From an uncultured Aquimarina sp. (GTDB lineage Bacteria; Bacteroidota; Bacteroidia; Flavobacteriales; Flavobacteriaceae): DNA of 64,000 nt. The stretch spans positions 682,001 through 746,000 of the forward strand of contig CANLEM010000001.1 in assembly GCA_947489685.1 (NCBI GenBank). Reading direction: 5' to 3'. The stretch's first letter is position 1. Each line of letters opens with the position of its first letter. Shown piece by piece: positions 1 to 8,791 of this stretch. Below the pieces are notes generated by a model. The model had not been told where the DNA came from. It did not search any database and saw only the letters and a list, made by a program, of their open reading frames with translations. Position numbers and translations under genes: made by a program.

Positions 1-281
1 CTAGAGGGGTTATGGAAAAATGTTCTATGTGTATCCAAATGACTCAAAAAACAATTTTGGATGCGAAGCTTGAAGGAAGACCAGTTAAGGATGGAGAATT
101 TAAAACTGCATGTTCTGCAGCTTGTTCATCTGGAGCTATGACGTTTGGAGATGCTAATGATAAGCATAGCAAGATTTCTAAATCAGAACATGATAACCGT
201 ATGTATCACTTACTTGAACACGTTGGGACTAAGCCTAATGTGATGTATCAAACGAAAGTAAGAAATACTACCGAAGCTTAA
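1..281 (+). CDS. actB: ActB C-terminal fragment (ACIII iron-sulfur subunit), 5' end outside window
   Basis: This is the 3' end of a gene entering from the left. The frame is already open at base 3 (Arg-Gly-Val before the first Met), so the Met at 12 is internal. The 92 visible residues carry a KCSMC motif and a later CSAAC block followed by GAMTFGD, the usual cysteine pattern of the last cubane clusters in the ferredoxin half of ActB. In alternative complex III this periplasmic subunit carries electrons between the membrane quinol site and the cytochrome subunits. actC follows after 37 bases, as in known act operons. The call rests on the Cys motifs and the operon order; the catalytic-like domain itself is not visible. 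Confidence 0.88.
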   Translation, partial: RGVMEKCSMCIQMTQKTILDAKLEGRPVKDGEFKTACSAACSSGAMTFGDANDKHSKISKSEHDNRMYHLLEHVGTKPNVMYQTKVRNTTEA

Positions 282-318
282 TTAACTAAATAAAGAATCA
301 ATTCAATTATAAAGGATT

Positions 319-2049
319 ATGTCTCATTACGAAGCACCTATAAGAAAACCTTTAGTAACTGGCGATAAAACATATCACGATGTAACTGTGGATGTTGCCG
401 CACCGGTTGAAGGTAAAGCAAATAAATCTTGGTGGATTGTGTTTTCTATCGCACTTGTTGCTTTCCTTTGGGGAATAGGTTGTATTTTATATACAGTTTC
501 TACAGGTATAGGAACCTGGGGATTAAACAAAACAGTAGGATGGGCCTGGGATATCACCAACTTTGTTTGGTGGGTAGGTATTGGTCATGCTGGAACACTA
601 ATCTCTGCGGTATTATTATTATTCCGTCAAAAATGGAGAATGGCAATTAACCGATCTGCAGAAGCGATGACCATCTTTTCGGTGATCCAGGCAGGTTTGT
701 TTCCAATTATTCACATGGGACGTCCATGGTTAGCATATTGGGTATTGCCAATTCCTAACCAATTTGGCTCGTTGTGGGTTAACTTTAACTCGCCATTACT
801 TTGGGATGTATTTGCAATCTCTACATACCTTTCGGTATCATTAGTGTTCTGGTGGACAGGATTATTGCCAGATTTTGCAATGATTAGAGATAGAGCAATT
901 ACTCCTTTCACAAAAAAAATATACAGCCTCCTTTCTTTTGGATGGAGTGGAAGAGCAAAAGACTGGCAACGTTTCGAAGAAGTATCTTTGGTATTGGCAG
1001 GTTTAGCAACACCACTTGTACTTTCGGTACATACGATCGTATCATTTGACTTTGCTACATCAGTAATCCCTGGATGGCATACAACCATATTTCCTCCTTA
1101 CTTTGTTGCAGGAGCAATTTTCTCTGGATTTGCAATGGTAAATACATTACTTATTATCATGAGAAAAGTATCTAATCTAGAAGATTATATTACGATTCAA
1201 CATATAGAATTAATGAACATTGTAATTATGATTACGGGTTCTATTGTTGGGGTAGCTTATATTACAGAGCTGTTTATCGCTTGGTATTCTGGAGTAGAGT
1301 ATGAACAATATGCATTCTTAAATAGAGCAACCGGACCATACTGGTGGGCATATTGGGCAATGATGACATGTAATGTGTTCTCTCCACAGTTTATGTGGTT
1401 TCCAAAACTAAGAAGAAGTATTATGTTCTCTTTCATTATTTCGATAGTGGTAAATATCGGAATGTGGTTTGAGCGTTTTGTAATTATTGTAACTTCATTG
1501 CATAGAGATTACTTACCATCTTCATGGACAATGTTCTCTCCAACATTTGTAGATATAGGAATATTTATAGGTACTATTGGGTTCTTCTTCGTGTTGTTCC
1601 TATTATACGCTAGAACATTCCCTGTAATTGCGCAGGCAGAGGTTAAGACAATTTTGAAATCTTCTGGTGAAAAGTATAAGAAATTAAGAGAAGCAGGAAT
1701 TGATCATAGAGATGAACTTCCTAAAACGAAAGCAAAAGTTACAAAAGAAGCTGCGCCAGTAAAAAAGGCTGAAGCTAAAGAAGCAAGTCAAGAGGATATC
1801 AATAGTTTGCTAGGTAACCTAGGAACATTTGATCCGTCTAGCCAGACTGCAGATGATCTTAAAAAAGTTAATGGAATAGGACCTGTGATGGAAAAGAAAC
1901 TTAACGAGATCGGGATATTTACTTTTGATCAAGTGAGTAAAATGACAACAACAGAGTACGATTTATTAGATAGTATCACAGGATCTTTCCCAGGAAGAGC
2001 ACAACGTGATGATTGGGCTGGTCAAGCCGAAAAACTTAAAAATAATTAG
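319..2049 (+). CDS. actC: ActC, NrfD/PsrC-like membrane subunit of ACIII with C-terminal HhH-like domain
   Basis: The 576-residue polytopic membrane protein is of the NrfD/PsrC type. It anchors the ACIII complex and is thought to carry the quinol site. Hydrophobic helices run from about residue 40 to 445 and include the family-like WWVGIGHAGTLISA and IHMGRPWLAYW stretches. After the last helix comes a Lys/Ala/Glu-rich linker (about 465-500), then a soluble tail at 512-576 with a helix-hairpin-helix-like core (VNGIGPVMEKKLNEIGI). That tail is not part of minimal NrfD proteins. The gene lies between actB and actD and is followed by actD after 4 bases. Confidence 0.93.
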   Translation: MSHYEAPIRKPLVTGDKTYHDVTVDVAAPVEGKANKSWWIVFSIALVAFLWGIGCILYTVSTGIGTWGLNKTVGWAWDITNFVWWVGIGHAGTLISAVLLLFRQKWRMAINRSAEAMTIFSVIQAGLFPIIHMGRPWLAYWVLPIPNQFGSLWVNFNSPLLWDVFAISTYLSVSLVFWWTGLLPDFAMIRDRAITPFTKKIYSLLSFGWSGRAKDWQRFEEVSLVLAGLATPLVLSVHTIVSFDFATSVIPGWHTTIFPPYFVAGAIFSGFAMVNTLLIIMRKVSNLEDYITIQHIELMNIVIMITGSIVGVAYITELFIAWYSGVEYEQYAFLNRATGPYWWAYWAMMTCNVFSPQFMWFPKLRRSIMFSFIISIVVNIGMWFERFVIIVTSLHRDYLPSSWTMFSPTFVDIGIFIGTIGFFFVLFLLYARTFPVIAQAEVKTILKSSGEKYKKLREAGIDHRDELPKTKAKVTKEAAPVKKAEAKEASQEDINSLLGNLGTFDPSSQTADDLKKVNGIGPVMEKKLNEIGIFTFDQVSKMTTTEYDLLDSITGSFPGRAQRDDWAGQAEKLKNN

Positions 2050-2053
2050 AAGT

Positions 2054-2593
2054 ATGGCATCTAAAGTTATACATGCATTATATACAGATGATGATGTCCT
2101 TATGGACGCAGTAAAAAAGGTTCGTGCAGAGCATTATCATATCGAGGAGGTATTTTGTCCTTTTCCTGTTCACGGACTTGATAAAGCCATGGGTTTACCT
2201 CATACACGTTTGGCAATTACATCTTTTATGTATGGATGTGTTGGTTTAACAGTGGCAGTTTTAATGATGAATTACATCATGATCGAAGATTGGCCTCAGG
2301 ATATTGGTGGTAAACCAAGTTTTAGCTATATCGAAAATATGCCAGCTTTTGTACCGATTATGTTTGAGCTTACAGTGTTTTTTGCAGCTCACTTAATGGT
2401 GATTACTTTTTATATGAGAAGTAGATTATGGCCATTTAAAAAAGCTGAAAACCCTGACGTAAGAACTACAGATGATCACTTCTTAATGGAAGTTGATGCG
2501 GGACATCACGATGTAAATACCTTAACAAATTTGTTAAGTGATACTGGAGCGGTAGAAGTAAAAGTAATAGATAAGGAAGACGATAACCATTAG
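2054..2593 (+). CDS. actD: ActD, DUF3341 membrane subunit of ACIII
   Basis: A 179-residue protein with two central membrane helices (about residues 52-75 and 100-125) and soluble ends, matching the DUF3341/ActD family. The VFCPFPVHGLDKAMG motif near residue 35 is typical of it. The open frame extends to an ATG at 2006, but that lies inside actC. The ATG at 2054, 4 bases after the actC stop, gives the standard MASK start and normal family length. ActD is a small structural subunit of alternative complex III. The C-terminal tail contains His pairs (GHHD, DDNH). Confidence 0.93.
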   Translation: MASKVIHALYTDDDVLMDAVKKVRAEHYHIEEVFCPFPVHGLDKAMGLPHTRLAITSFMYGCVGLTVAVLMMNYIMIEDWPQDIGGKPSFSYIENMPAFVPIMFELTVFFAAHLMVITFYMRSRLWPFKKAENPDVRTTDDHFLMEVDAGHHDVNTLTNLLSDTGAVEVKVIDKEDDNH

Positions 2594-2598
2594 TAATA

Positions 2599-3252
2599 AT
2601 GAAGAATACTATAAAAATATTAATAGCAGTAACGATAATAATTAGTGTTGTTTCTTGTCAGAAAGATTCAAAGCCTAATTATCAGTATATGCCAAATATG
2701 TATGAATCTGTAGGTTACGAACCTTATGGAGAATATGGTGTTTTTCCTGGAGGTCAGGAAGCCATGTTACCAGCAGAAGGCTCTATTCCAAGAGGATGGA
2801 AACCATATGAACTGGAAAACTCTAATGAAGGTTATCAGTTTGCAAAAGATTCTTTAAAGAATCCGATTCGATATACTGTCCAGAATCAAGAAAAAGGAAA
2901 AGAGTTATATGATGTGTATTGTGCAATATGTCATGGTACTAAAGGAGATGGAAAAGGAACTTTGGTAAAAAGAGAAAAAATTCTTGGAGTACCAAGTTAT
3001 GATGATATTGGTAGAGCGATTACCGAAGGTAGTATTTATCATGTAATGTACTACGGGATCAACTCTATGGGGTCTTATGCTGCTCAAACTAATGAGCATG
3101 AGCGTTGGCAAATTGTGCAGTATGTGCAAAAGCTTAAGGCAGATCTAGAAGGTAAAACAGCTCGAATAGATACAGATGTTGCAGAAGTAAAAGTGAAAGC
3201 CGAAACAGAAGAACATCACGAATCAACAGAAGATCACGGTGACGCACACTAG
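2599..3252 (+). CDS. actE: ActE, mono-heme cytochrome c lipoprotein of ACIII
   Basis: 217 residues. The N-terminus is a lipoprotein signal with lipobox VVSC (Cys20), so the mature protein should be lipid-anchored on the periplasmic side. A single heme c site, CAICH, lies at residues 108-112, and Met157 in INSMGSY is the likely axial ligand. In ACIII this subunit passes electrons from the Fe-S/pentaheme part toward the oxidase. The C-terminal tail (about 190-217) is charged and His-rich. Start is 5 bases after actD, so the genes are very probably cotranscribed. Confidence 0.93.
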   Translation: MKNTIKILIAVTIIISVVSCQKDSKPNYQYMPNMYESVGYEPYGEYGVFPGGQEAMLPAEGSIPRGWKPYELENSNEGYQFAKDSLKNPIRYTVQNQEKGKELYDVYCAICHGTKGDGKGTLVKREKILGVPSYDDIGRAITEGSIYHVMYYGINSMGSYAAQTNEHERWQIVQYVQKLKADLEGKTARIDTDVAEVKVKAETEEHHESTEDHGDAH

Positions 3253-3297
3253 TGGTATTATAGTTTAAAAAGTTAAGAATAACGATATTATAAAGAT

Positions 3298-4617
3298 ATG
3301 TATACGCTATCAAACAGATTAAGATTATTTTCTATCATTCTTATGGTTGTTGGTCTTGTAGGTCTTATTATTGGATTTGCAGATAGACCCGGATCTATAG
3401 AAGAGGTAAAAGAAATGATGGCAGCGCACGACGCTCATGGAGGAGGTCATGCAGAAGCAGCGACTCAAAGTCATGGAGGAGAACATGGAGAAGATGCTCA
3501 CGGAGGTGATGCACATTACGAACATGTGTTACACCAATTACAGAACAAACCTTGGGCTTCATTATATGCCGCGGCGTTTTTCTTCTTTATGATTGCACTT
3601 GGAGTATTAGCATTTTATGCAATCCAATTTGCTGCACAGGCCGGTTGGTCACCAGTATTATTTAGAGTAATGGAAGCGATTACAGCCTATTTAGTACCAG
3701 GAGGACTTATTCTTTTTGTAATCTTAGCTTTATCAGGATTTCATGTAAATCATTTATTTGTGTGGGCGGATCCAGCAGAAGTCGCAACTGATAAACTTCT
3801 TCAAGGTAAAGCAGGATGGTTAAACGGAACAGGATTTATAATTAGAGCAGCGATTTTCTTGGGAGGATGGTTGTTATATCGCCATTTTGCAGTAAAATAC
3901 TCAAGAAAACAAGATGAAGATTCTGAAGGAAACAAATGGTATAAAAAGAGTTTTAAGATATCCGCAGGATTCTTAGTATTCTTTATATACACAGAGTCAA
4001 TGATGTCTTGGGACTGGATTATGAGTTTTGATCCGCACTGGTTTAGTACATTATTTGGATGGTACGTATTTGCAAGTTTATTTGTTTCGGGTATCACAAC
4101 AATTGCATTAATGACAATTTACTTAAAATCTAAAGGATATTTAGAATTCGTAAATGATAGTCATATCCATGATCTTGCTAAATTTATGTTTGGGATTAGT
4201 ATATTCTGGACCTACCTATGGTTCTCTCAATTTATGCTAATATGGTATTCTAATATTCCAGAAGAAGTTACTTATTTTATTACACGTATCGAGGATTATA
4301 AATTGCCATTTTTCGGAATGCTAGTAATGAACTTTATCTTCCCATTATTGGTGTTAATGAATAGCGATTTTAAACGAGTAAATTGGTTTGTAGTAATGGC
4401 AGGGATAGTTATTCTTTGTGGTCACTATATTGATGTATATAATATGATAATGCCTGCAACTGTTGGTGAGTCCTGGTTTATAGGGATTAGCGAAATAAGC
4501 GCAGTATTATTGTTCTTAGGATTGTTCTTATTCGTAGTGTTTAGAGCACTTACAAAAGCACCATTGTTGGCCAAAGGAAATCCGTATTTAGAGGAAAGTA
4601 AACATTTCCATTATTAA
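3298..4617 (+). CDS. actF: ActF, NrfD-like membrane subunit of ACIII
   Basis: A 439-residue polytopic membrane protein, the second integral NrfD-like subunit of alternative complex III (annotated in many Bacteroidota as quinol:cytochrome c oxidoreductase membrane protein). The first helix (about 8-27) is followed by a periplasmic-type loop very rich in His, Gly and acidic residues (about 41-80, nine His). About nine further helices follow. Conserved-looking segments include ESMMSWDWIMSFDPHWFSTLFGWY. It sits between actE and coxB, 32 bases before coxB, consistent with an ACIII-oxidase supercomplex. Confidence 0.92.
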   Translation: MYTLSNRLRLFSIILMVVGLVGLIIGFADRPGSIEEVKEMMAAHDAHGGGHAEAATQSHGGEHGEDAHGGDAHYEHVLHQLQNKPWASLYAAAFFFFMIALGVLAFYAIQFAAQAGWSPVLFRVMEAITAYLVPGGLILFVILALSGFHVNHLFVWADPAEVATDKLLQGKAGWLNGTGFIIRAAIFLGGWLLYRHFAVKYSRKQDEDSEGNKWYKKSFKISAGFLVFFIYTESMMSWDWIMSFDPHWFSTLFGWYVFASLFVSGITTIALMTIYLKSKGYLEFVNDSHIHDLAKFMFGISIFWTYLWFSQFMLIWYSNIPEEVTYFITRIEDYKLPFFGMLVMNFIFPLLVLMNSDFKRVNWFVVMAGIVILCGHYIDVYNMIMPATVGESWFIGISEISAVLLFLGLFLFVVFRALTKAPLLAKGNPYLEESKHFHY

Positions 4618-4649
4618 AATTTGAATTGTAAAAAAGAAGATAGATAAAA

Positions 4650-5726
4650 ATGACTGTATTCTTAACCATAGTAGTAATAGCACTTTTTGTAATCACATTG
4701 TGGCAAATGTCTAAGATTTTAAAGTTGTCTCAATTAAAAAATGCAGATGATTCTCAAGTTGCTAATGATAAGGACAATAATACACAAGGTAAGTTAATGC
4801 TTGCGTTTGTAATATTTATGTACTTATTAACCATATACTGTTTTGTACAATATCGTTCATTCTTTTTACCAGAGTCTGCTTCAGAACATGGAGTAGATTA
4901 TGATCAGTTAATGTTGATCTCTATGGTATTAATTATGTTTGTACAGATAATCACACAAGGATTACTTCACTTTTTTGCATACAAGTACAGAGGGAAGAAA
5001 GAAAATAAAGCCTTGTTTTTTGCTGATAACGATAAATTAGAATTTATCTGGACTATCATTCCGGTGATCGTATTAGCAGGGTTGATTATATATGGATTGT
5101 TCACTTGGACTGATATTATGAATATCGATGAAAAAGAAGGAGATCCATTAATCGTCGAGTTATACGCTTATCAATTTGACTGGAGAGCAAGATACTCTGG
5201 AGAAGATAATGTGTTAGGTAAAGCCAATGTGCGTTATATTGAGGGGATCAATACGTTAGGTGTTGATGCTTCAGATAGCTATGGTAAAGATGATAAAATT
5301 ACTACAGAATTACATTTACCTGTAAATAGAAAGGTGATCTTTAAAATGAGATCACAAGATATTCTTCATTCGGCATATATGCCATTCTTTAGAGCGCAAA
5401 TGAATGTTGTTCCAGGAATGATAACCGAATTTTCGTATACACCTACAATGACTTCTGAAGAAATGAGAAATAGTGACTTCATGGTAGAAAAAGTTGCTAC
5501 GATCAATAAAATAAGAAGAGAAAAAAGTAAAAAATTAGTTGCTGCAGGTGACGAAGCTTTAGAAACTTATGTATTTGATTATTACTTATTGTGTAATAAA
5601 ATATGTGGTGTTTCACATTATAATATGCAAATGAAAATTGTTGTGGAATCTGAGGAAGATTATGAAGCCTGGTTAAAAACACAACAGACATTTGGAGAGC
5701 AACTATCAGCTCAAGCAAGTAACTAA
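4650..5726 (+). CDS. coxB: Cytochrome c oxidase subunit II (CuA)
   Basis: 358 residues with an N-terminal membrane helix, two further helices (about 85-110 and 131-153) and a periplasmic cupredoxin domain. The CuA ligands are all present: His240, Cys315, Cys319, His323 and Met326 (C-x3-C-x3-H-x2-M). Between the His loop and the Cys loop there is a charged insert (about 264-308) that minimal subunit II proteins lack. The protein accepts electrons from the cytochrome c of ACIII and passes them to subunit I. It is directly followed by coxA in the same operon. No heme c motif is present, so this is the aa3 type by sequence. Confidence 0.96.
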   Translation: MTVFLTIVVIALFVITLWQMSKILKLSQLKNADDSQVANDKDNNTQGKLMLAFVIFMYLLTIYCFVQYRSFFLPESASEHGVDYDQLMLISMVLIMFVQIITQGLLHFFAYKYRGKKENKALFFADNDKLEFIWTIIPVIVLAGLIIYGLFTWTDIMNIDEKEGDPLIVELYAYQFDWRARYSGEDNVLGKANVRYIEGINTLGVDASDSYGKDDKITTELHLPVNRKVIFKMRSQDILHSAYMPFFRAQMNVVPGMITEFSYTPTMTSEEMRNSDFMVEKVATINKIRREKSKKLVAAGDEALETYVFDYYLLCNKICGVSHYNMQMKIVVESEEDYEAWLKTQQTFGEQLSAQASN

Positions 5727-5773
5727 GAAGGAAAAGAAAGAATTAATATATTTTATTAAAAAGAAATAGCTTT

Positions 5774-7582
5774 ATGTCAGCAACTCACGGAGATAACCAC
5801 GATCACGATCACGGGCATCATAAAGAGACATTTATAACTAAGTATATATTTAGTCAAGATCATAAAATGATCTCTAAGCAGTATTTAATTACTGGTTTGA
5901 TCATGGGTATTATAGGTATTGCAATGTCAATTCTATTTAGAATGCAATTGGCATGGCCAGATCACCAATTTACGATCTATGAGATATTATTGGGTAAGTT
6001 TGGTGAAGACGGGGTAATGGACCCTAGTATTTATCTTGCTTTAGTTACCATTCATGGTACTATCATGGTATTTTTTGTACTTACAGCTGGGCTAAGTGGT
6101 ACGTTTAGTAACTTACTTATTCCGTTGCAAATTGGTGCTAGAGATATGGCATCTGGATTCTTGAATATGATTTCATACTGGTTATTCTTTTTAAGTAGTG
6201 TGATCATGGTATTATCATTATTTGCTGAAGCAGGACCAGCATCTGCGGGATGGACCATCTATCCTCCGCTTAGTGCATTACCACAAGCTATTGGTGGATC
6301 TGGGACAGGTATGACCTTATGGTTGGTGTCTATGGCGATATTTATTGCATCATCATTATTAGGTTCATTAAACTATGTAGTAACAGTTATCAATTTACGT
6401 ACTAAAGGAATGTCGATGACAAGAATGCCATTAACAATTTGGGCTTTCTTTGTAACGGCGATTATTGGTATCGTATCTTTCCCTGTATTATTATCTGCAG
6501 CCTTACTGCTTATTATGGATAGAAGTTTTGGTACTTCGTTCTATTTAAGTGATATTTATATTCAAGGAGAAGTATTACATAATCAAGGAGGTTCTCCGGT
6601 TCTTTTCGAACATTTATTCTGGTTCCTTGGGCATCCAGAGGTATATATTGTATTATTACCGGCATTAGGTATAACTTCAGAAATTATAGCCACAAACTCT
6701 CGTAAACCAATTTTTGGATACAGAGCGATGGTAGCTTCAATTTTGGCAATTGCGTTCTTATCTACAATTGTATGGGGTCACCATATGTTTATTTCAGGAA
6801 TGAATCCATTCCTTGGTTCGGTATTTACATTTACAACATTATTAATTGCAATACCTTCGGCGGTAAAAGCTTTTAACTATATAACTACTTTATGGAAAGG
6901 TAATTTGCAGCTTAACCCTGCTATGTTATTTTCTATAGGACTAGTATCTACATTCATTACTGGTGGTCTTACTGGGATTATTCTAGGAGATAGTACACTG
7001 GATATTAATGTACATGACACTTATTTTGTGGTTGCGCATTTCCACTTGGTAATGGGTATATCTGCATTATACGGTTTATTTGCAGGAGTATATCATTGGT
7101 TCCCTAAGATGTATGGTAAGATGATGAATAAGAACTTAGGATATGTTCATTTCTGGGTTACTGCAATTGGTGCTTATGGGGTATTTTTCCCAATGCACTT
7201 TATAGGTATGGCAGGATTACCGCGTCGTTATTATACAAACTCCAATTTCCCGTATTTTGATGATTTAGCAGATACCAATGTGTTGATTACAGTTTTTGCA
7301 TTGATTACGGCAGCTGGACAGTTGGTGTTCTTATATAACTTTATAAGCTCTATTTTCTATGGGAAAAAAGCGATTCGAAATCCATGGAACTCAAATACTA
7401 TGGAGTGGACCACGCCTGTTGAACATATGCACGGTAACTGGCCTGGTGAGATCCCACATGTATACAGATGGCCTTATGATTACAGTAAAACCAATGAAAA
7501 TGGTGAATATGTAATTGCGGGACAAGATTTTGTGTCACAAATTACTCCTTTACAGGATGGAGAAGAAGAAATGCATCATTAA
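5774..7582 (+). CDS. coxA: Cytochrome c oxidase subunit I
   Basis: 602 residues, the catalytic heme-copper subunit. His94 is a likely heme a ligand. The HPEVY motif at 287-291 supplies the CuB His and the cross-linked Tyr, and WGHHMF supplies the two other CuB His residues. The HFHLVMG region supplies the remaining heme ligands. The motif set fits the A-family oxidases, which pump protons. The N-terminus starts with a His/Asp-rich tail (residues 5-17). It is the last gene of the act-cox operon and is followed by a strong terminator. Subunits III and IV are encoded 31 kb away in this window. Confidence 0.97.
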   Translation: MSATHGDNHDHDHGHHKETFITKYIFSQDHKMISKQYLITGLIMGIIGIAMSILFRMQLAWPDHQFTIYEILLGKFGEDGVMDPSIYLALVTIHGTIMVFFVLTAGLSGTFSNLLIPLQIGARDMASGFLNMISYWLFFLSSVIMVLSLFAEAGPASAGWTIYPPLSALPQAIGGSGTGMTLWLVSMAIFIASSLLGSLNYVVTVINLRTKGMSMTRMPLTIWAFFVTAIIGIVSFPVLLSAALLLIMDRSFGTSFYLSDIYIQGEVLHNQGGSPVLFEHLFWFLGHPEVYIVLLPALGITSEIIATNSRKPIFGYRAMVASILAIAFLSTIVWGHHMFISGMNPFLGSVFTFTTLLIAIPSAVKAFNYITTLWKGNLQLNPAMLFSIGLVSTFITGGLTGIILGDSTLDINVHDTYFVVAHFHLVMGISALYGLFAGVYHWFPKMYGKMMNKNLGYVHFWVTAIGAYGVFFPMHFIGMAGLPRRYYTNSNFPYFDDLADTNVLITVFALITAAGQLVFLYNFISSIFYGKKAIRNPWNSNTMEWTTPVEHMHGNWPGEIPHVYRWPYDYSKTNENGEYVIAGQDFVSQITPLQDGEEEMHH

Positions 7583-7604
7583 ATAAAGATGTTCAAAAAA
7601 TATT

Positions 7605-7643
7605 AAAAAGCCTTTTCGTTTTATGAAAAGGCTTTTTCTTTTT
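7605..7643 (+). terminator. Intrinsic terminator of the act-cox operon
   Basis: A perfect 13-bp stem (7605-7617 with 7625-7637), a 7-base loop and a T-rich tail lie 23 bases after the coxA stop. Confidence 0.93.
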
Positions 7644-7722
7644 CTAGTATATTTGTTTTGATCTACTATAAATCGATATATTGATTGAGATAAGTAAGTA
7701 GATTCTAAAAGATACTGCATAG

Positions 7723-8745
7723 ATGAACGAAAATCTAAATCCTACCAATGAAAATTTTTCTAATGAAGATCTCGATATAGAGAGAGCGTTAAGGCCGCTT
7801 ACATTTGAGGATTTTTCTGGACAAGATCAGGTTCTTGAAAACTTGCAAGTATTTGTACAAGCGGCAAACCTAAGAGATGAAGCTTTGGATCATACATTGT
7901 TTCATGGCCCTCCTGGATTGGGAAAAACCACGCTAGCTCATATATTGGCAAATGAATTGAGTGTGGGTATAAAAGTCACTTCGGGACCTGTATTGGATAA
8001 ACCGGGAGATTTAGCAGGTTTGTTAACTAATCTGGATGATAGAGATGTTTTGTTTATCGATGAGATCCATAGACTTAGTCCAATAGTCGAAGAATATCTA
8101 TATTCTGCGATGGAGGATTATAAGATCGACATCATGATCGAGAGTGGACCTAATGCACGTACGGTACAGATTAATCTTAATCCATTTACCCTTGTTGGTG
8201 CAACAACGCGTTCGGGATTACTTACGGCACCTATGAGAGCACGTTTCGGGATCCAATCGCGTTTGCAATATTATACTACAGAATTACTGTCTACTATTGT
8301 ACAAAGAAGTGCATATATTCTTAAGGTTCCTATATCTATGGAAGCTGCTATAGAAATAGCTGGAAGAAGTAGAGGTACGCCGCGAATTGCAAATTCATTA
8401 CTACGTAGAGTACGGGATTTTGCCCAAATAAAAGGTAATGGTAAGATAGATATCGAAATATCAAAATTTGCCTTAAAAGCGCTTAATGTCGATGCTCATG
8501 GCTTGGATGAAATGGATAATAAAATCCTAACTACACTGATCGATAAGTTTAAAGGTGGACCCGTAGGAATAACAACATTGGCAACCGCCGTAAGTGAAAG
8601 TGCAGAAACCATAGAAGAGGTATATGAACCATTTTTAATTCAACAAGGCTTCATTATGCGTACACCTAGAGGGCGAGAAGTTACCGAAGCGGCATATAAG
8701 CATTTAGGTCGTGTAAAAGGCGGAATTCAGGGAGGATTGTTCTAA
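7723..8745 (+). CDS. ruvB: Holliday junction branch-migration ATPase RuvB
   Basis: 340 residues, normal length for RuvB. Walker A GPPGLGKT is at 62-69 and Walker B FIDEIH at about 111-116. The [11 protein letters not shown] start, the sensor ATTRSG and the C-terminal winged-helix segment RTPRGREVT are all as in the family. RuvB hexamers drive branch migration of Holliday junctions together with RuvA. ruvA is also in this window, at 25933, but not adjacent. The gene stands alone after the coxA terminator; the P450 gene follows after 46 bases and may be cotranscribed. Confidence 0.98.
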   Translation: MNENLNPTNENFSNEDLDIERALRPLTFEDFSGQDQVLENLQVFVQAANLRDEALDHTLFHGPPGLGKTTLAHILANELSVGIKVTSGPVLDKPGDLAGLLTNLDDRDVLFIDEIHRLSPIVEEYLYSAMEDYKIDIMIESGPNARTVQINLNPFTLVGATTRSGLLTAPMRARFGIQSRLQYYTTELLSTIVQRSAYILKVPISMEAAIEIAGRSRGTPRIANSLLRRVRDFAQIKGNGKIDIEISKFALKALNVDAHGLDEMDNKILTTLIDKFKGGPVGITTLATAVSESAETIEEVYEPFLIQQGFIMRTPRGREVTEAAYKHLGRVKGGIQGGLF

Positions 8746-8791
8746 GTATATGGTTTCGCTAATCTTTATAAACTAATCTAATTAATGGCGT

